A stretch of 64,000 bases of DNA, taken from assembly GCF_900105685.1 (NCBI RefSeq), contig NZ_LT629781.1:186001-250000 (forward strand), written 5' to 3'. The notes under the pieces were generated by a model. It was given only the letters and a program-made list of their open reading frames with translations. It searched no databases and was not told where the DNA came from. This stretch comes from Verrucomicrobium sp. GAS474 (GTDB lineage: Bacteria; Verrucomicrobiota; Verrucomicrobiia; Methylacidiphilales; GAS474). This document shows positions 41,153 through 50,260 of the stretch, piece by piece; position 1 is the first letter of the stretch, and the number at the start of each line of letters is the position of its first letter. Both the position numbers and the translations under genes were made by a program.

Positions 41153-41830
41153 TTAGCTGCTCCGTCTCGTGTCCTCCGGCTGAATCAGGTAGCGTCCGTA
41201 GAGATAACCTCCCGCAGCGCCTCCAGCCAGTGGTCCGAGCCAATAAACGAAGTGTTCGACGATCGCCGCCCAGGAGCGCAGGGAACCCGACGCGATGGCC
41301 GGACCGAAGACGCGCGCGGGGTTCATCGCCGCGCCCGTCAGGGGGAAGGCGGCAAGAACGCCGAGCGTCACGGTCAGGCCGATCGCCAAGCCACCCAGAC
41401 GGGGGGCGCGGGAATCGACTGCGGTACCGAAGACGACGAAGACCAGGAAAAACGTCGTTATGGCTTCCAGGAAAAAACCCTGGAACCACGTGACCTGAAG
41501 CGTGGGGGTGCCCTTCAATACCGCGACGTCGCCAAAAAGATATTTGGCGGCGAAGCCGGCAAGGACGGCTCCCGTAAGCTGGGCAATCCAGTATCGGAGC
41601 GCTTCGGGGCCGCGGATCTTACCCGCAAGCCAGACGCCCAATGTGATGGCTGGATTCAGTTGCCCGCCTGAGATGGCTGCTGTCGCGGAGACAAATACGG
41701 CGACCGTCAGCCCGTATGCGAGGGAGACCAATAGCAGGTCGCCCCCAAACGGCTGATTGGATATCGCCCCGATGCTGACGAATGTCAGAGCAAAGGTGCC
41801 AATCGCTTCAGCAATGTAAGCCTTCATCAA
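41153..41830 (-). CDS. aquaporin/MIP family channel
   Basis: This 225 aa protein has six membrane helices and both NPA boxes, GGQLNPAITLG near residues 55-65 and GAAMNPARVFGPA near 168-180. The Arg after the second NPA (selectivity filter) is kept. The small size and the filter context suggest a water channel rather than a glycerol facilitator, but this cannot be settled from sequence. It is the only gene between the RRM and apaG genes. Confidence 0.9.
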   Translation of the reverse strand: MMKAYIAEAIGTFALTFVSIGAISNQPFGGDLLLVSLAYGLTVAVFVSATAAISGGQLNPAITLGVWLAGKIRGPEALRYWIAQLTGAVLAGFAAKYLFGDVAVLKGTPTLQVTWFQGFFLEAITTFFLVFVVFGTAVDSRAPRLGGLAIGLTVTLGVLAAFPLTGAAMNPARVFGPAIASGSLRSWAAIVEHFVYWLGPLAGGAAGGYLYGRYLIQPEDTRRSS

Positions 41831-41955
41831 GTTTAGGAACCTTAAGTTTTAGGGAGAATCCCAGGGTGTGGCAATGACCATTTTCCCTCATTCCCCAGGG
41901 GAAAGGGCGGGCGGCGGAGGGGAAAACGGCCCGCAGGGAGGCCGGAAGGGGGCGC

Positions 41956-42399
41956 CTAGGCGCGGACCTGGACGGCACCGGGGACTTCCATCATGAACCG
42001 GGGAATCCGGATAAGGAAGCCCTCGCCCCGCTCGCCGGAGGCGAGGTAGGCGCCCTCGGCGCTGCTGCTGCCGGAGACGAGGTGGTAGCTGCTGTAGTGG
42101 AAGCTCTCTCCGGGGGCGAGGCGGGGGAATTCCCCGGCGACGCCGTCGCCTTCGTGGATGGAGACCTCGTCGCGCGTGTCGCGGACGACCCACTTCCGGC
42201 CCTTCAATGTCACAATTTCTTCCGATTCGTTGTGAATCGTAATATGGTAGATGAAGGCGTAGGGACGTTCCGGGGTCCCGTCGAATACGGTGCTGAGTTC
42301 AAGGCGGTCGAGGGCGACGCGCACTTCGGGGAGTTCTCGGAGGGCAACCGGCACGTCGGATTTTAAAACGGGATTTTCGTAAAAGGCAAAACAAACCAT
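41956..42399 (-). CDS. apaG: ApaG-domain protein
   Basis: This 147 aa protein has the ApaG beta-sandwich pattern: FIYHITIHNESEEIVTLKGRKW, GDGVAGEFPRLAPGESFHYSSY, and GFLIRIPRFMMEVP. ApaG has no firmly known activity. The ATG used here (42399) shares bases with the thiD ATG on the other strand; the domain starts about 25 residues later, so the true start may be internal. Confidence 0.9.
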   Translation of the reverse strand: MVCFAFYENPVLKSDVPVALRELPEVRVALDRLELSTVFDGTPERPYAFIYHITIHNESEEIVTLKGRKWVVRDTRDEVSIHEGDGVAGEFPRLAPGESFHYSSYHLVSGSSSAEGAYLASGERGEGFLIRIPRFMMEVPGAVQVRA

Positions 42400-43285
42400 G
42401 TCCGCATCAATGCAGATTTCAGCAAAGCATATTTACCTACAGACAGCGCTGGAAGATCGTCCCGCCTTGCCCGCCCCCGTCGCCCTCACCATCGCCGGAT
42501 CGGACAACAGCGGAGGCGCGGGCCTCCAGGCCGATCTCAAGACGTTCGCCGCCTTCGGCCTCTTCGGGACGACGGCGGTGACCTGCGTCGTCGCCGAGCA
42601 TCCGGGCCGCGTCTCGCGGATCGACGCGCTGCCGCCCGCCTCGGTCGCGGAGCAGATCGCGCTGACGGCAGAGGCCTATCCCGTCGCGGCGGTGAAGACG
42701 GGGATGCTCTACTCGACGGAGATCATCGAGACGGTCGCCGCGACGCTCGCCGCCAAGCTCGCCCGCGTCCCCCTCGTGATCGATCCGGTGATGGTCGCCA
42801 GCAGCGGGGCCGTGCTGCTGAAGCCCGAGGCGATCAAGACCTTGAGGACGCGCCTCCTCCCCCACGCCGCGCTGGTGACGCCGAACCGGGACGAGGCGGA
42901 ACTCCTCCTCGGAGGGGGAAAAAAGATCACCGATCCCGAATCGCTTCGCGAAGCGGCGCGGGAACTGGCGCTCCGCTTCGGCGTCCCCTTCCTCGTGAAG
43001 GGGGGTCACCTGCGCGGCGAGGAGGCGATCGATATCCTCCATGACGGCACGGAGGAACGCCATTATCTCGCGCCGATGCTTGCGGGGGTGAACCCGCACG
43101 GCACCGGCTGCACGTTCTCCGCCGCCGTGGCCGCAGGACTGGCGCGGGGCGTCGCGCTACCGGAGGCGGTGGCGGCGGGGAAACGCTTTATTTCCCGGGC
43201 GATCGGGGGGCGGTTTTTGTACGGGCAGGACGGGGCGGGGAAGCCTTATCAGCTTTTGAACCACTTCGTTTCTTCGGCGGAGTAG
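42398..43285 (+). CDS. thiD: hydroxymethylpyrimidine kinase / HMP-phosphate kinase
   Basis: This protein of up to 295 aa phosphorylates HMP and HMP-P in thiamine synthesis. Motifs include [45 protein letters not shown] and [13 protein letters not shown] with the catalytic Asp/GTGC loop. The 28 residues before the conserved core are atypical, so the ATG at 42410 or a later start is possible. The last 98 bp overlap the toxin gene on the other strand. No other thiamine genes are nearby. Confidence 0.93.
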   Translation: MSASMQISAKHIYLQTALEDRPALPAPVALTIAGSDNSGGAGLQADLKTFAAFGLFGTTAVTCVVAEHPGRVSRIDALPPASVAEQIALTAEAYPVAAVKTGMLYSTEIIETVAATLAAKLARVPLVIDPVMVASSGAVLLKPEAIKTLRTRLLPHAALVTPNRDEAELLLGGGKKITDPESLREAARELALRFGVPFLVKGGHLRGEEAIDILHDGTEERHYLAPMLAGVNPHGTGCTFSAAVAAGLARGVALPEAVAAGKRFISRAIGGRFLYGQDGAGKPYQLLNHFVSSAE

Positions 43286-43667
43286 CTTCCTTCGGGGCAC
43301 GCGGAATCCGATAGGGCTTTCCCTTCGCTGGAGCGGCCTTGTCGACGACCTCGGGCTCGCCCATTCGCTTCTCGCGGAGGCGGTCGGAGACCATGTCGAT
43401 GAAGAGGTCGTAGATCGTGGAACGGCGTTCGGCGAAAACGCAGCCGATGATGCGGCGTCCGTTTTCCACCTCGTATTGATAGATGACCCTGTAGCTCCCG
43501 ACACGGAGGCGATGGTAGCCTTCGAGTTCGCCTTGCAGGGCCTTGGTCTCACCCTTCTCCTCCCTCAGGTTGCGAATCGCCTCGCGCATCCGGTGACGCG
43601 GATCGGGCGGGAGCCGCCGGAGGAAGTCGACGACCTGTTCCCGCAGCCTGACTTCAATCGAGCTCAT
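43188..43667 (-). CDS. RelE/ParE-family toxin with basic C-terminal tail
   Basis: This 159 aa protein has a RelE-like core of about 100 residues (FLRRLPPDPRHRMREAIRNL; GYHRLRVGSYRVIYQYEVEN; IIGCVFAERRSTIYD). A tail of about 59 residues rich in Lys, Arg, Pro and Ser follows. Normal toxins of this family end after about 90-100 aa. The last 98 bp, coding about 32 tail residues, run antisense through the 3' end of thiD. The start ATG (43667) overlaps the antitoxin stop by 14 bp, the usual coupling. Confidence 0.85.
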   Translation of the reverse strand: MSSIEVRLREQVVDFLRRLPPDPRHRMREAIRNLREEKGETKALQGELEGYHRLRVGSYRVIYQYEVENGRRIIGCVFAERRSTIYDLFIDMVSDRLREKRMGEPEVVDKAAPAKGKPYRIPRAPKEATPPKKRSGSKADKASPPRPARTKTAPRSPGK

Positions 43668-43902
43668 CGAGGACCGAGAGGGGATACCACTTGCCCTTGC
43701 CCGCCTCATGATCCCGGATCGCCTTCATCGCGGCGGGATTGCCGAGGATCTCGATGGTCTCGTAGAGCGCCTCGAGCTGGTCCTTGGAGACAAGATAGGC
43801 CACGGCGCGATCATGCCGGGTGAGGGCGACGGGGGCGTCGTGCGCGGCGAGGTCGCGGAGAAGCTGCGGGAGCTTCGCCTGGGCCTCGGTGACGGAATAC
43901 AT
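43654..43902 (-). CDS. Phd/YefM-type antitoxin
   Basis: This 82 aa protein starts MYSVTEAQAKLPQLLRDLAA, the DNA-binding N-terminal domain of the Phd/YefM fold, followed by PVALTRHDRAVAYLVSKDQL. The C-terminal region (EAGKGKWYPLSVLDELD) should neutralise the toxin. An alternative ATG three codons upstream (43911) adds METs to give 85 aa. Its promoter and a perfect palindrome overlap the start region (see the regulatory entry), so autorepression is likely. Confidence 0.88.
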   Translation of the reverse strand: MYSVTEAQAKLPQLLRDLAAHDAPVALTRHDRAVAYLVSKDQLEALYETIEILGNPAAMKAIRDHEAGKGKWYPLSVLDELD

Positions 43903-43946
43903 AGTTTCCATGATGAAACTATGTAGAATTCTATTTCTGCTGTCAA
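43898..43946 (-). promoter_or_regulatory. toxin-antitoxin promoter with overlapping operator palindrome
   Basis: On the minus strand TTGACA (43946-43941), 17 bp, CATAGT (43923-43918) forms a good sigma-70-type promoter. A perfect palindrome with 11-bp arms TACATAGTTTC/GAAACTATGTA and a 6 bp spacer covers 43898-43925. It contains the -10 box, the predicted start point near 43911 and both possible ATGs (43911, 43902). This suggests autorepression by the antitoxin and a leaderless or 9-nt-leader mRNA. Confidence 0.75.
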
Positions 43947-44000
43947 GACGCTCTGTGGTGGGAGGTGTGGCTTTTTTTGAGGAAAAGGGGGCGCGGGATG

Positions 44001-44238
44001 GGGGATGCCCTTCGGGACTTGCGCGGTCAACCCTGTACAGCTGGAGGCGATCCGCTTTATAGCCCAAGAGGGGCTTCGCCCCTCCTGGAACCTCCTGTTC
44101 TGAGGGCCTTAGCTAGGCGGACGCGCGTTGGCGGCGCCTCGTCTCGGAACTGGATTAAAATCGAATGGTTCCTGGAGCGCCCGAGGGTACGAGCAATAGG
44201 GATAGATGGGGCCAATACACCCAGACTCCTATTGGGAG
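44001..44238 (-). repeat. intergenic structured repeat, copy H
   Basis: This 238 bp copy in minus orientation begins only 7 bp after the mqnC stop, in sense with mqnC. The central stem is CCA/TGG around GAGGGGC with a GAA loop, CTGTACAG is intact, and the start has CTCCCAATAGGAG. Its far end lies about 55 bp upstream of the toxin-antitoxin promoter. Confidence 0.9.
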
Positions 44239-44244
44239 AGAACG

Positions 44245-45336
44245 CTAGTTCAGCAGCCGATACCAATTATCTCGCTGCCGGGCTTCATACCCGGCCTCGC
44301 GGATGAGGCGGGTCATCTCGGCGACGGTGAGGCGGAAGCTGGTGCCAGCGGAGGAGACGACGTTCTCCTCCATCATGATGCTGCCGAAGTCGTTCGCGCC
44401 GAACTGGAGGGCGACCTGGCCGATCTGCGGTCCCTGCGTCACCCAGCTCGACTGGATGTTGGGGATGTTGTCGAGGAAGATGCGGGAGAGGGCCTGCATG
44501 CGGAGGTACTCGTGGCTGCCGACGGGCTCGGCCTTCAACACGGTGTTGTCGGGCTGGAAGGTCCAGCAGATGAAGGCGGTGAACCCGCCGGTCTCGTCCT
44601 GCTGGTCGCGGAGGAGGCGGAGGTGCTCGATCCGGTCGTCGACCGACTCGACGTGTCCGAACATCATCGTGGCGCTCGAATTGAGACCGTGGCGGTGGGC
44701 GATCCGCATGACGTCGAGCCACTGGGAGCCGGTGCACTTCCGGGGGGAGATGCGGTTGCGGATCGCGTCGACGAGGATCTCGCCGCCGCCGCCGGGGATC
44801 GAGCCGAGGCCCGCCTCCTTGAAGCGGACGATGACCTCCTCAAGCGGCATGTTGAAGACCGAGGCGAAGTGATTGAACTCGGGCGGCGAGAAGCCGTGGA
44901 TGTTGATCGTCGGATGGTTCGTCCGGATGTGGTTGAGGAGCTCGAGGTAGTAATCGATCTTCAACCCCGGATGGTGGCCGCCCTGCATCAGGATCTGGGT
45001 GCCGCCGATCGCCTCCAGCTCGCGGATCTTCTGGGAGATCACCTCGGGCGGGAGGACGTAGTGGTCGGCATCCTTCTCGGTCCGGTAGAAGGCGCAGAAC
45101 TTGCAGTAGACGTCGCAGACGTTCGTGTAATTGATGTTCCGGTCGACGATGTAGGTGACGATCTCGTTGCCCCGGCCGTCGTAGGCGGGCTGCTGGATCT
45201 GGCGGCGTCGGGCGTCGGCCAGGAGGGCCAGCTCGGCCAGGGGGGCGTGGTAGAGCTCGCGCGCCTCGGCGGGGCTGATCCGCTCGCCGTTGAGCACTTT
45301 TTCTTTCGCTTCGGAATCGATGAGGGATTGAATCAT
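44245..45336 (-). CDS. mqnC: cyclic dehypoxanthinyl futalosine synthase
   Basis: This 363 aa radical SAM enzyme acts in the futalosine route to menaquinone. The cluster-binding CDVYCKFCAFYR has Cys74, Cys78 and Cys81. Other family segments are TQILMQGGHHPGLKIDYY, GLGSIPGGGGEILVD and SATMMFGHVE. The ATG at 45336 overlaps the mqnA stop by 4 bp (ATGA), so the two are translationally coupled. mqnB, mqnD and mqnE are not in the window. Confidence 0.95.
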   Translation of the reverse strand: MIQSLIDSEAKEKVLNGERISPAEARELYHAPLAELALLADARRRQIQQPAYDGRGNEIVTYIVDRNINYTNVCDVYCKFCAFYRTEKDADHYVLPPEVISQKIRELEAIGGTQILMQGGHHPGLKIDYYLELLNHIRTNHPTINIHGFSPPEFNHFASVFNMPLEEVIVRFKEAGLGSIPGGGGEILVDAIRNRISPRKCTGSQWLDVMRIAHRHGLNSSATMMFGHVESVDDRIEHLRLLRDQQDETGGFTAFICWTFQPDNTVLKAEPVGSHEYLRMQALSRIFLDNIPNIQSSWVTQGPQIGQVALQFGANDFGSIMMEENVVSSAGTSFRLTVAEMTRLIREAGYEARQRDNWYRLLN

Positions 45337-46115
45337 ATCCAGACCGGTGTGGGTTCTTCCGCCGGGAGGGGCGTTCCCGGCAGACTTCGAGCATAGCGGG
45401 CGAAGAGCAAAAGACCCGCTTTTTCCTCGTCGCCCAAATGGGGGTGAATATTTTCGGTGAGGTAACGAAGCTCGGCCTCGTCGCGGGCGATCCGGGGCAG
45501 TGCGGCGAGGCCCCGCTCCTTCACGCCGCGGAGGAACGGCCCCAATTCGGGCTGCCGTTCGGCGACCTCCCGCCGCACGACCCAAGCGGCGTAGACGAAG
45601 GGGAGGCCGGTCCACCGTTTCCAGAGGAGGCCGAGGTCGATCACGGCCCGGTCGGGATTCTCCTGGCGGAAACGGATCGCCGGATCGCCGATCAAGAGGC
45701 GGGCGTCGGCATCCTCATAGGGGCCGACGTACTTCGGACGGGTGCCGCATCCGATCTCGGCCAACACCCGCGTGAGGAGGACCGAGGTGCGGGAGTCGGG
45801 ATCGAGGGAGATCGTCCACAGGGGGCGGAGGACTTCGAGCCCGTTCCCCTCCCCCTCGTTCTGCGGCGGCCAATCGGGGATCAGGATGACGCTGTAGACC
45901 TCCCCGCGCGAGGCGACGGCGACGTCGTCGACCAGGGCATAGGCCGCCGGATCGCGGAGGTATTCGGCAATGGGGACCAGGGCGGCGTCGAGGCGGCCCG
46001 CGGCGAGCTCCTCGGCGAGGCGGGCCGGGACCAACGTCGTCGGCGCGGGATCGAGCCCCTCAATCAACGCCGCAACGTTGCGGTAAGGGACGGAGCCGAG
46101 GCGGGGAGCGGCCAT
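45333..46115 (-). CDS. mqnA: chorismate dehydratase
   Basis: This 260 aa enzyme performs the first step of futalosine-dependent menaquinone synthesis, turning chorismate into 3-enolpyruvylbenzoate. It starts MAAPRLGSVPYRNVAALIEGL, with later LVPIAEYLRDPAAYALV, a substrate-binding-protein-like fold with DARLLIGDPAIRF, and FVYAAWVVRRE. The start lies 4 bp after recJ, making a recJ-mqnA-mqnC operon. Confidence 0.9.
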   Translation of the reverse strand: MAAPRLGSVPYRNVAALIEGLDPAPTTLVPARLAEELAAGRLDAALVPIAEYLRDPAAYALVDDVAVASRGEVYSVILIPDWPPQNEGEGNGLEVLRPLWTISLDPDSRTSVLLTRVLAEIGCGTRPKYVGPYEDADARLLIGDPAIRFRQENPDRAVIDLGLLWKRWTGLPFVYAAWVVRREVAERQPELGPFLRGVKERGLAALPRIARDEAELRYLTENIHPHLGDEEKAGLLLFARYARSLPGTPLPAEEPTPVWI

Positions 46116-46119
46116 CACG

Positions 46120-47889
46120 TCACCCCTCCCCGCGCCAATCGACGACGCGGATCTGCACCCGGCCCTTGTAATCGTCCCACTCGAGCGATCCGGCGAGGGA
46201 GAGCGGCGCGGCGGGCATCGTCCGCGTGCCGAAGCCGAAGGCGATGGCGTCGAGCGCCTCCCCTCCCCGGCTGCCGTTGGAGGCCAGGAAGAGCTTGAGG
46301 TGCTTTTCCTTGATCCGCTGCGGCGGGCGGCTCTGGAGGACGCGGCGGAAGGCGAAGAGCGGCTGGACATTGCCCCGGCCGAAGGGGGCGAGGCGGCCGA
46401 TTTCGCGAAAGAGCGATTCGCCGACGCTGGAGACGGGCAGCTCCCCGTCGAGGCGGAGGCGGGGACGGAGCGCCTCGGGGGAGACAGCGGCGCGCATCCA
46501 CTCGTTGAAGGCGGTGCGGAAGGCTTCGAGGCGCTCGACGCGGAGGGAGAGCCCCGCCGCCATCTCGTGCCCGCCGTAACGGTCGAGGAGGCCTCCAGGC
46601 AGGCTTTCATGGGCGCCGCGCAGCCCCTCGACAAGGGAGCAGCCCTCGACGCTCCGTCCGCTCCCCTTCCCGTCCCCGGCCTCGTCGAAGCCGATGACGA
46701 TCGCAGGGCGGCCCGTCATTTTCTGGATGCGGGAGGCGACGATCCCGATCACGCCGGGATGCCAGCCCCGCTTGCCGAGGATCACGCCGGGCTCCCCGCC
46801 GAGGCCCTCGGCGAGCATGGCGGTCGCCTCGTCGAGGGTCTTCTGCTCGAGGTCCTGCCGTTCCCGGTTCATCCCGTCGAGGGAGCGGGCGATCCGTTCG
46901 GCCTCGGAGGGATCGTCGGTCAGGAGGAGGCGGAGCGATTCCGAGGCGTCGTCGATCCGGCCGCTCGCGTTGATGCGGGGCCCGAGGCGGAAGCCGATGT
47001 CCTCCGCCGTGACACCCGCGCCGGTGCGGATCCCGGAGACCTTCACCAGGGCGCGGATCCCCTCGAAGTTCCCCTCGTCGATCTTCTCCAGCCGGAGGAG
47101 GCCGTGCCGGACGAAGACCCGGTTCTCCTCCTGCAGCGGGGCGAGGTCGGAGACGGTGCCCATCGCCACGAAGGGGAGGAACGCCTTGAGATCGACCCGC
47201 TCCCGCCAGCGCGGCTCGAGCTTCAGGAGGGCATGGGCCAACTTGAAGGCGAGGCCGACGCTGGCGAGGTATTCGGAGTGGCCGTCCCGGTGGGGATTCA
47301 CCAGGGCCTCGCATCGGGGGAGGCGGGAGGGCAGCTCGTGATGGTCGAGGATGACCGTCTCGACGCCCTGCTCCCGCAGCCACGCGACCTCGTCGGGCGA
47401 CGAGGTGCCGCAATCGACGGCGATGAGGAGCCGCGGCGAGGCCTCGGCGAGGCACCGTTCGGCGGCCTGCCGCGTCAGGCCGTACCCTTCGGAAAGGCGG
47501 CGGGGAAGGAAGGCGGCCACCTTGCCGCCGACGGAGCCGAGGAAGCGCGTGAGGAGGGCCGTCGAGGTGATGCCGTCGACGTCGTAATCGCCGAAGACGG
47601 CGATCTTCTCCCCCTGCGCCACGGCGCGGACGACCCGCTCGGCGGCGGCGCGGAGGTCGGTGAGGCGGAAGGGATCGGAGAGCGACTGGAGCCGGGGATC
47701 GAGGAACCGCTCCCCCTCCTCCGCCGTCCGCACCCCGCGCCCGGCCAGGAGCCCGGCGAGGAGGGGGGAGAGGGCGAGATCCCGGGCGAGGGCCTCCGCC
47801 CCCGCCCGTTCCTCGGGCGAGGGGGCGGCGTCGATCCATCGCTTCTCCTGCGCCGACGGGGCCGGTTGGGAGGGCGCGGCCTTGGCCAT
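46120..47889 (-). CDS. recJ: single-stranded-DNA-specific exonuclease RecJ
   Basis: This 589 aa 5'-3' exonuclease belongs to the DHH phosphoesterases. Motif I is VFGDYDVDGITS near residue 100, motif III is VILDHHELPS, and the DHHA1 domain contains the glycine-rich DRYGGHEMAAGLSL. A C-terminal OB-fold completes it (LKLFLASNGSRGGEALDAIAFG). Length is normal. It follows secDF by 12 bp on the same strand. Confidence 0.97.
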   Translation of the reverse strand: MAKAAPSQPAPSAQEKRWIDAAPSPEERAGAEALARDLALSPLLAGLLAGRGVRTAEEGERFLDPRLQSLSDPFRLTDLRAAAERVVRAVAQGEKIAVFGDYDVDGITSTALLTRFLGSVGGKVAAFLPRRLSEGYGLTRQAAERCLAEASPRLLIAVDCGTSSPDEVAWLREQGVETVILDHHELPSRLPRCEALVNPHRDGHSEYLASVGLAFKLAHALLKLEPRWRERVDLKAFLPFVAMGTVSDLAPLQEENRVFVRHGLLRLEKIDEGNFEGIRALVKVSGIRTGAGVTAEDIGFRLGPRINASGRIDDASESLRLLLTDDPSEAERIARSLDGMNRERQDLEQKTLDEATAMLAEGLGGEPGVILGKRGWHPGVIGIVASRIQKMTGRPAIVIGFDEAGDGKGSGRSVEGCSLVEGLRGAHESLPGGLLDRYGGHEMAAGLSLRVERLEAFRTAFNEWMRAAVSPEALRPRLRLDGELPVSSVGESLFREIGRLAPFGRGNVQPLFAFRRVLQSRPPQRIKEKHLKLFLASNGSRGGEALDAIAFGFGTRTMPAAPLSLAGSLEWDDYKGRVQIRVVDWRGEG

Positions 47890-47901
47890 AGCGGGAGGCG
47901 C

Positions 47902-50223
47902 TTAGTTGCGGATCTGGATCGCGGCGGCGGCGGCGGCCAGCTTCGCGGCCTCGGCGCGGCGCTGCTTCTCGGCGACGCCTTGGAAGCGGACGAGGAGCCA
48001 CGGCGTGAGGAAGTGGGAGGAGAAGACGCCCGCGAGGATGCCCGCGAGCATCGCCAGCGCGAAGTCGCCGATCACCCGCCCGCCGAAAACGAGGAGGGCG
48101 AGGACGGCGAGGATCACCGTGCCGCCCGTCATCAGGGTGCGGGCGAGGGTAAGGTTGAGGCCGCGGTTGACGACGTCGTAGAAGCTCTTCGCCTCGCCGC
48201 CGCGCCAGCCCTCGCGGATACGGTCGGAGATGACGATCTTGTCGTTGATCGAGTAGCCGAGGATCGTGAGGAAGGCGCCGATCAGCGTCATGTTGAACTC
48301 GCGCCCGAGGAGCGCCATGACGGCGACGGCGACGAGGACGTCGTGGATCTGCCCGATCGTCGCCGCGAGGGAGAACGACCACTCGTAGCGGAAGGCGACG
48401 TAGAGCATGATGCCGAGGAGGCCGGCCGCCAGCGTCCAGAGGGCGCGGGTCGCCAGCTCGCCGCCGACGACGGGGCCGACGCTGTCGAGGCCCGAGGCGG
48501 CGAACCCGGCGTCGGGGAACGCCTGGACGAGGGAGGCGACGGCCTTCTCGCCCTCGCCGAAGCGGGTCTGGAGGAGGAGCTTCCCCTCGGAGGTCGTCTG
48601 GATCGAGCCGACGTGGACGCCCGCCTTCTCGACGACGCCGCGCACTTCCTCGACGGAGACCTTCTGCTTGTAGGTGATCGTCGCGAGGTCGCCCCCGGCG
48701 AAGTCGACGCCGAGGAGGTTCTCCCGGTGGGTGGCGAAGTGGAGGAGGCCGACGACGAGGACGATGACCGTGACCCACGAGAGGGTCCGGGCCGCCTTGA
48801 TGAAGTCGATCTTCGGGTTCTTCAGGAAGTGGAACATCGAGAGGCGGTCGAACTTGTCGAAGGCGGTGAGCCACTCGAAGGAGTTCTTCGTCACGACGAG
48901 GGCGGCGAAGAGATTCGCCACGATGCCGAGGATCAGGGTGATCGCGAAGCCCTGAAGCGGGCCGCTGCCGAGGACGACGAGGATGACCGCCGGGACGAGG
49001 TTCGTGACGTGGGCGTCGAAGATCGCGCTGAAGGCGCGGGCGAAACCGGCCTCGGCGGCAACGCGGAGGGGCTTCCCGAGATTCTGCTCGTCGCGGATGC
49101 GCTCGTAGATCAGGACGTTGGCGTCGACCGCCATGCCGATGGTGAGGACGATGCCCGCGATGCCGGGTAGGGTGAGGGTGAAGTGGAACTGCGCCAGCAT
49201 GCCGAAGAGCATGAGGAGGTTCAGCACCAGCCCGACGGTGGCGATGACCCCGGCGAAGTGGTAGTAGGCGATCATGAAGAGCGCGACCGCCGCGATGGCG
49301 ACCTCGACGGCCTTCTGACCGGAGACGATCGAGTCGCGCCCGAGGGAGGCGTCGACGCCGCGCTCCTCGAGGAGCTTCACGGGCGTCTCGAGCGGGTTCT
49401 CGAGAACGCTGGCCAGCTCCTCGGCCTCCTGCTTCTTCATCCCGCCGCCGTCGTTGGAGATGACGCAGGTGTCGTAGATCGCGCTGTTGATGTTCGGCGC
49501 GGTCTGGACCTCGTTGTCGAGGACGATGGCGAGGCGCTTGCCGATGTTGGCCTCGGTGAGGGGGCCGAAGATCTCCTTGCCCGGATCGGTGAAGTGGATG
49601 ATGACGGTGGGGCGGCCGACCTCGTCGATGCTGGCGAAGGCGCGGGCGACGTACTTGCCCGACATCTCGGCGCGGCGCTTCACGACGATCTCGGTGTGGA
49701 CCTTCTCGCCCTTGATGTCGTAGGAGACGGAGGGCAGGACCTCGTATTCGAGCGGGATCGTCCCGGTCCCGGCGCGGCGGGCGGCGAGGAGGGCCTCGTT
49801 GTCGGGATGGACGAGGCGGAATTCGAGCTTCGCGACCTTGGAGAGCTGGGCGCGGGCCTCGCCCTTGTGCTCGTCGGTGAGGCCGGGGATCTGGACGCTG
49901 ATCCGGTTCTCGCCGACGGGCTGGATGAGGGGCTCGGCCATGCCGTACTTGTCGACGCGCTTGCGGATGACCTCGATCGCCTTGTCGCGGGCGCCCGCCG
50001 AGGGGGTCCCGTCGAGCTGGATGAGGAAGGCGGTGCCGCCCTTGAGGTCGAGGCCGAGCTTGACCGTTTCCTGGATCGGGTAGAGGGAGAAGAGGCTCGA
50101 CGCGACGACCGCGAGGATCGAGGCGAGGCCGACGCGGCGCCGGACGGCGGCATCGTCGGTCATGATGTACCAGATAAGGAAGACAAAGAAGGCCAGCGAC
50201 GTGGCGAAGATCGTGTAGATCAT
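47902..50223 (-). CDS. secDF: protein translocase subunit SecDF (fused)
   Basis: This 773 aa protein joins SecD and SecF in one chain with about 12 membrane helices. The SecD part has the KLGLDLKGGTAFLIQ motif near residue 56, a periplasmic P1 domain and the GMAVDANVLIYERIR motif in TM4. The SecF part starts near residue 460 and has GVDFAGGDLATITY and LGYSINDKIVISDRIRE. It uses proton flow to pull proteins through SecYEG. The fused form occurs in several phyla. It lies downstream of yajC and tgt as usual. Confidence 0.97.
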   Translation of the reverse strand: MIYTIFATSLAFFVFLIWYIMTDDAAVRRRVGLASILAVVASSLFSLYPIQETVKLGLDLKGGTAFLIQLDGTPSAGARDKAIEVIRKRVDKYGMAEPLIQPVGENRISVQIPGLTDEHKGEARAQLSKVAKLEFRLVHPDNEALLAARRAGTGTIPLEYEVLPSVSYDIKGEKVHTEIVVKRRAEMSGKYVARAFASIDEVGRPTVIIHFTDPGKEIFGPLTEANIGKRLAIVLDNEVQTAPNINSAIYDTCVISNDGGGMKKQEAEELASVLENPLETPVKLLEERGVDASLGRDSIVSGQKAVEVAIAAVALFMIAYYHFAGVIATVGLVLNLLMLFGMLAQFHFTLTLPGIAGIVLTIGMAVDANVLIYERIRDEQNLGKPLRVAAEAGFARAFSAIFDAHVTNLVPAVILVVLGSGPLQGFAITLILGIVANLFAALVVTKNSFEWLTAFDKFDRLSMFHFLKNPKIDFIKAARTLSWVTVIVLVVGLLHFATHRENLLGVDFAGGDLATITYKQKVSVEEVRGVVEKAGVHVGSIQTTSEGKLLLQTRFGEGEKAVASLVQAFPDAGFAASGLDSVGPVVGGELATRALWTLAAGLLGIMLYVAFRYEWSFSLAATIGQIHDVLVAVAVMALLGREFNMTLIGAFLTILGYSINDKIVISDRIREGWRGGEAKSFYDVVNRGLNLTLARTLMTGGTVILAVLALLVFGGRVIGDFALAMLAGILAGVFSSHFLTPWLLVRFQGVAEKQRRAEAAKLAAAAAAIQIRN

Positions 50224-50260
50224 CGGATAACTCTCGGGAGGGGGGTGGGGGAGGATACGG

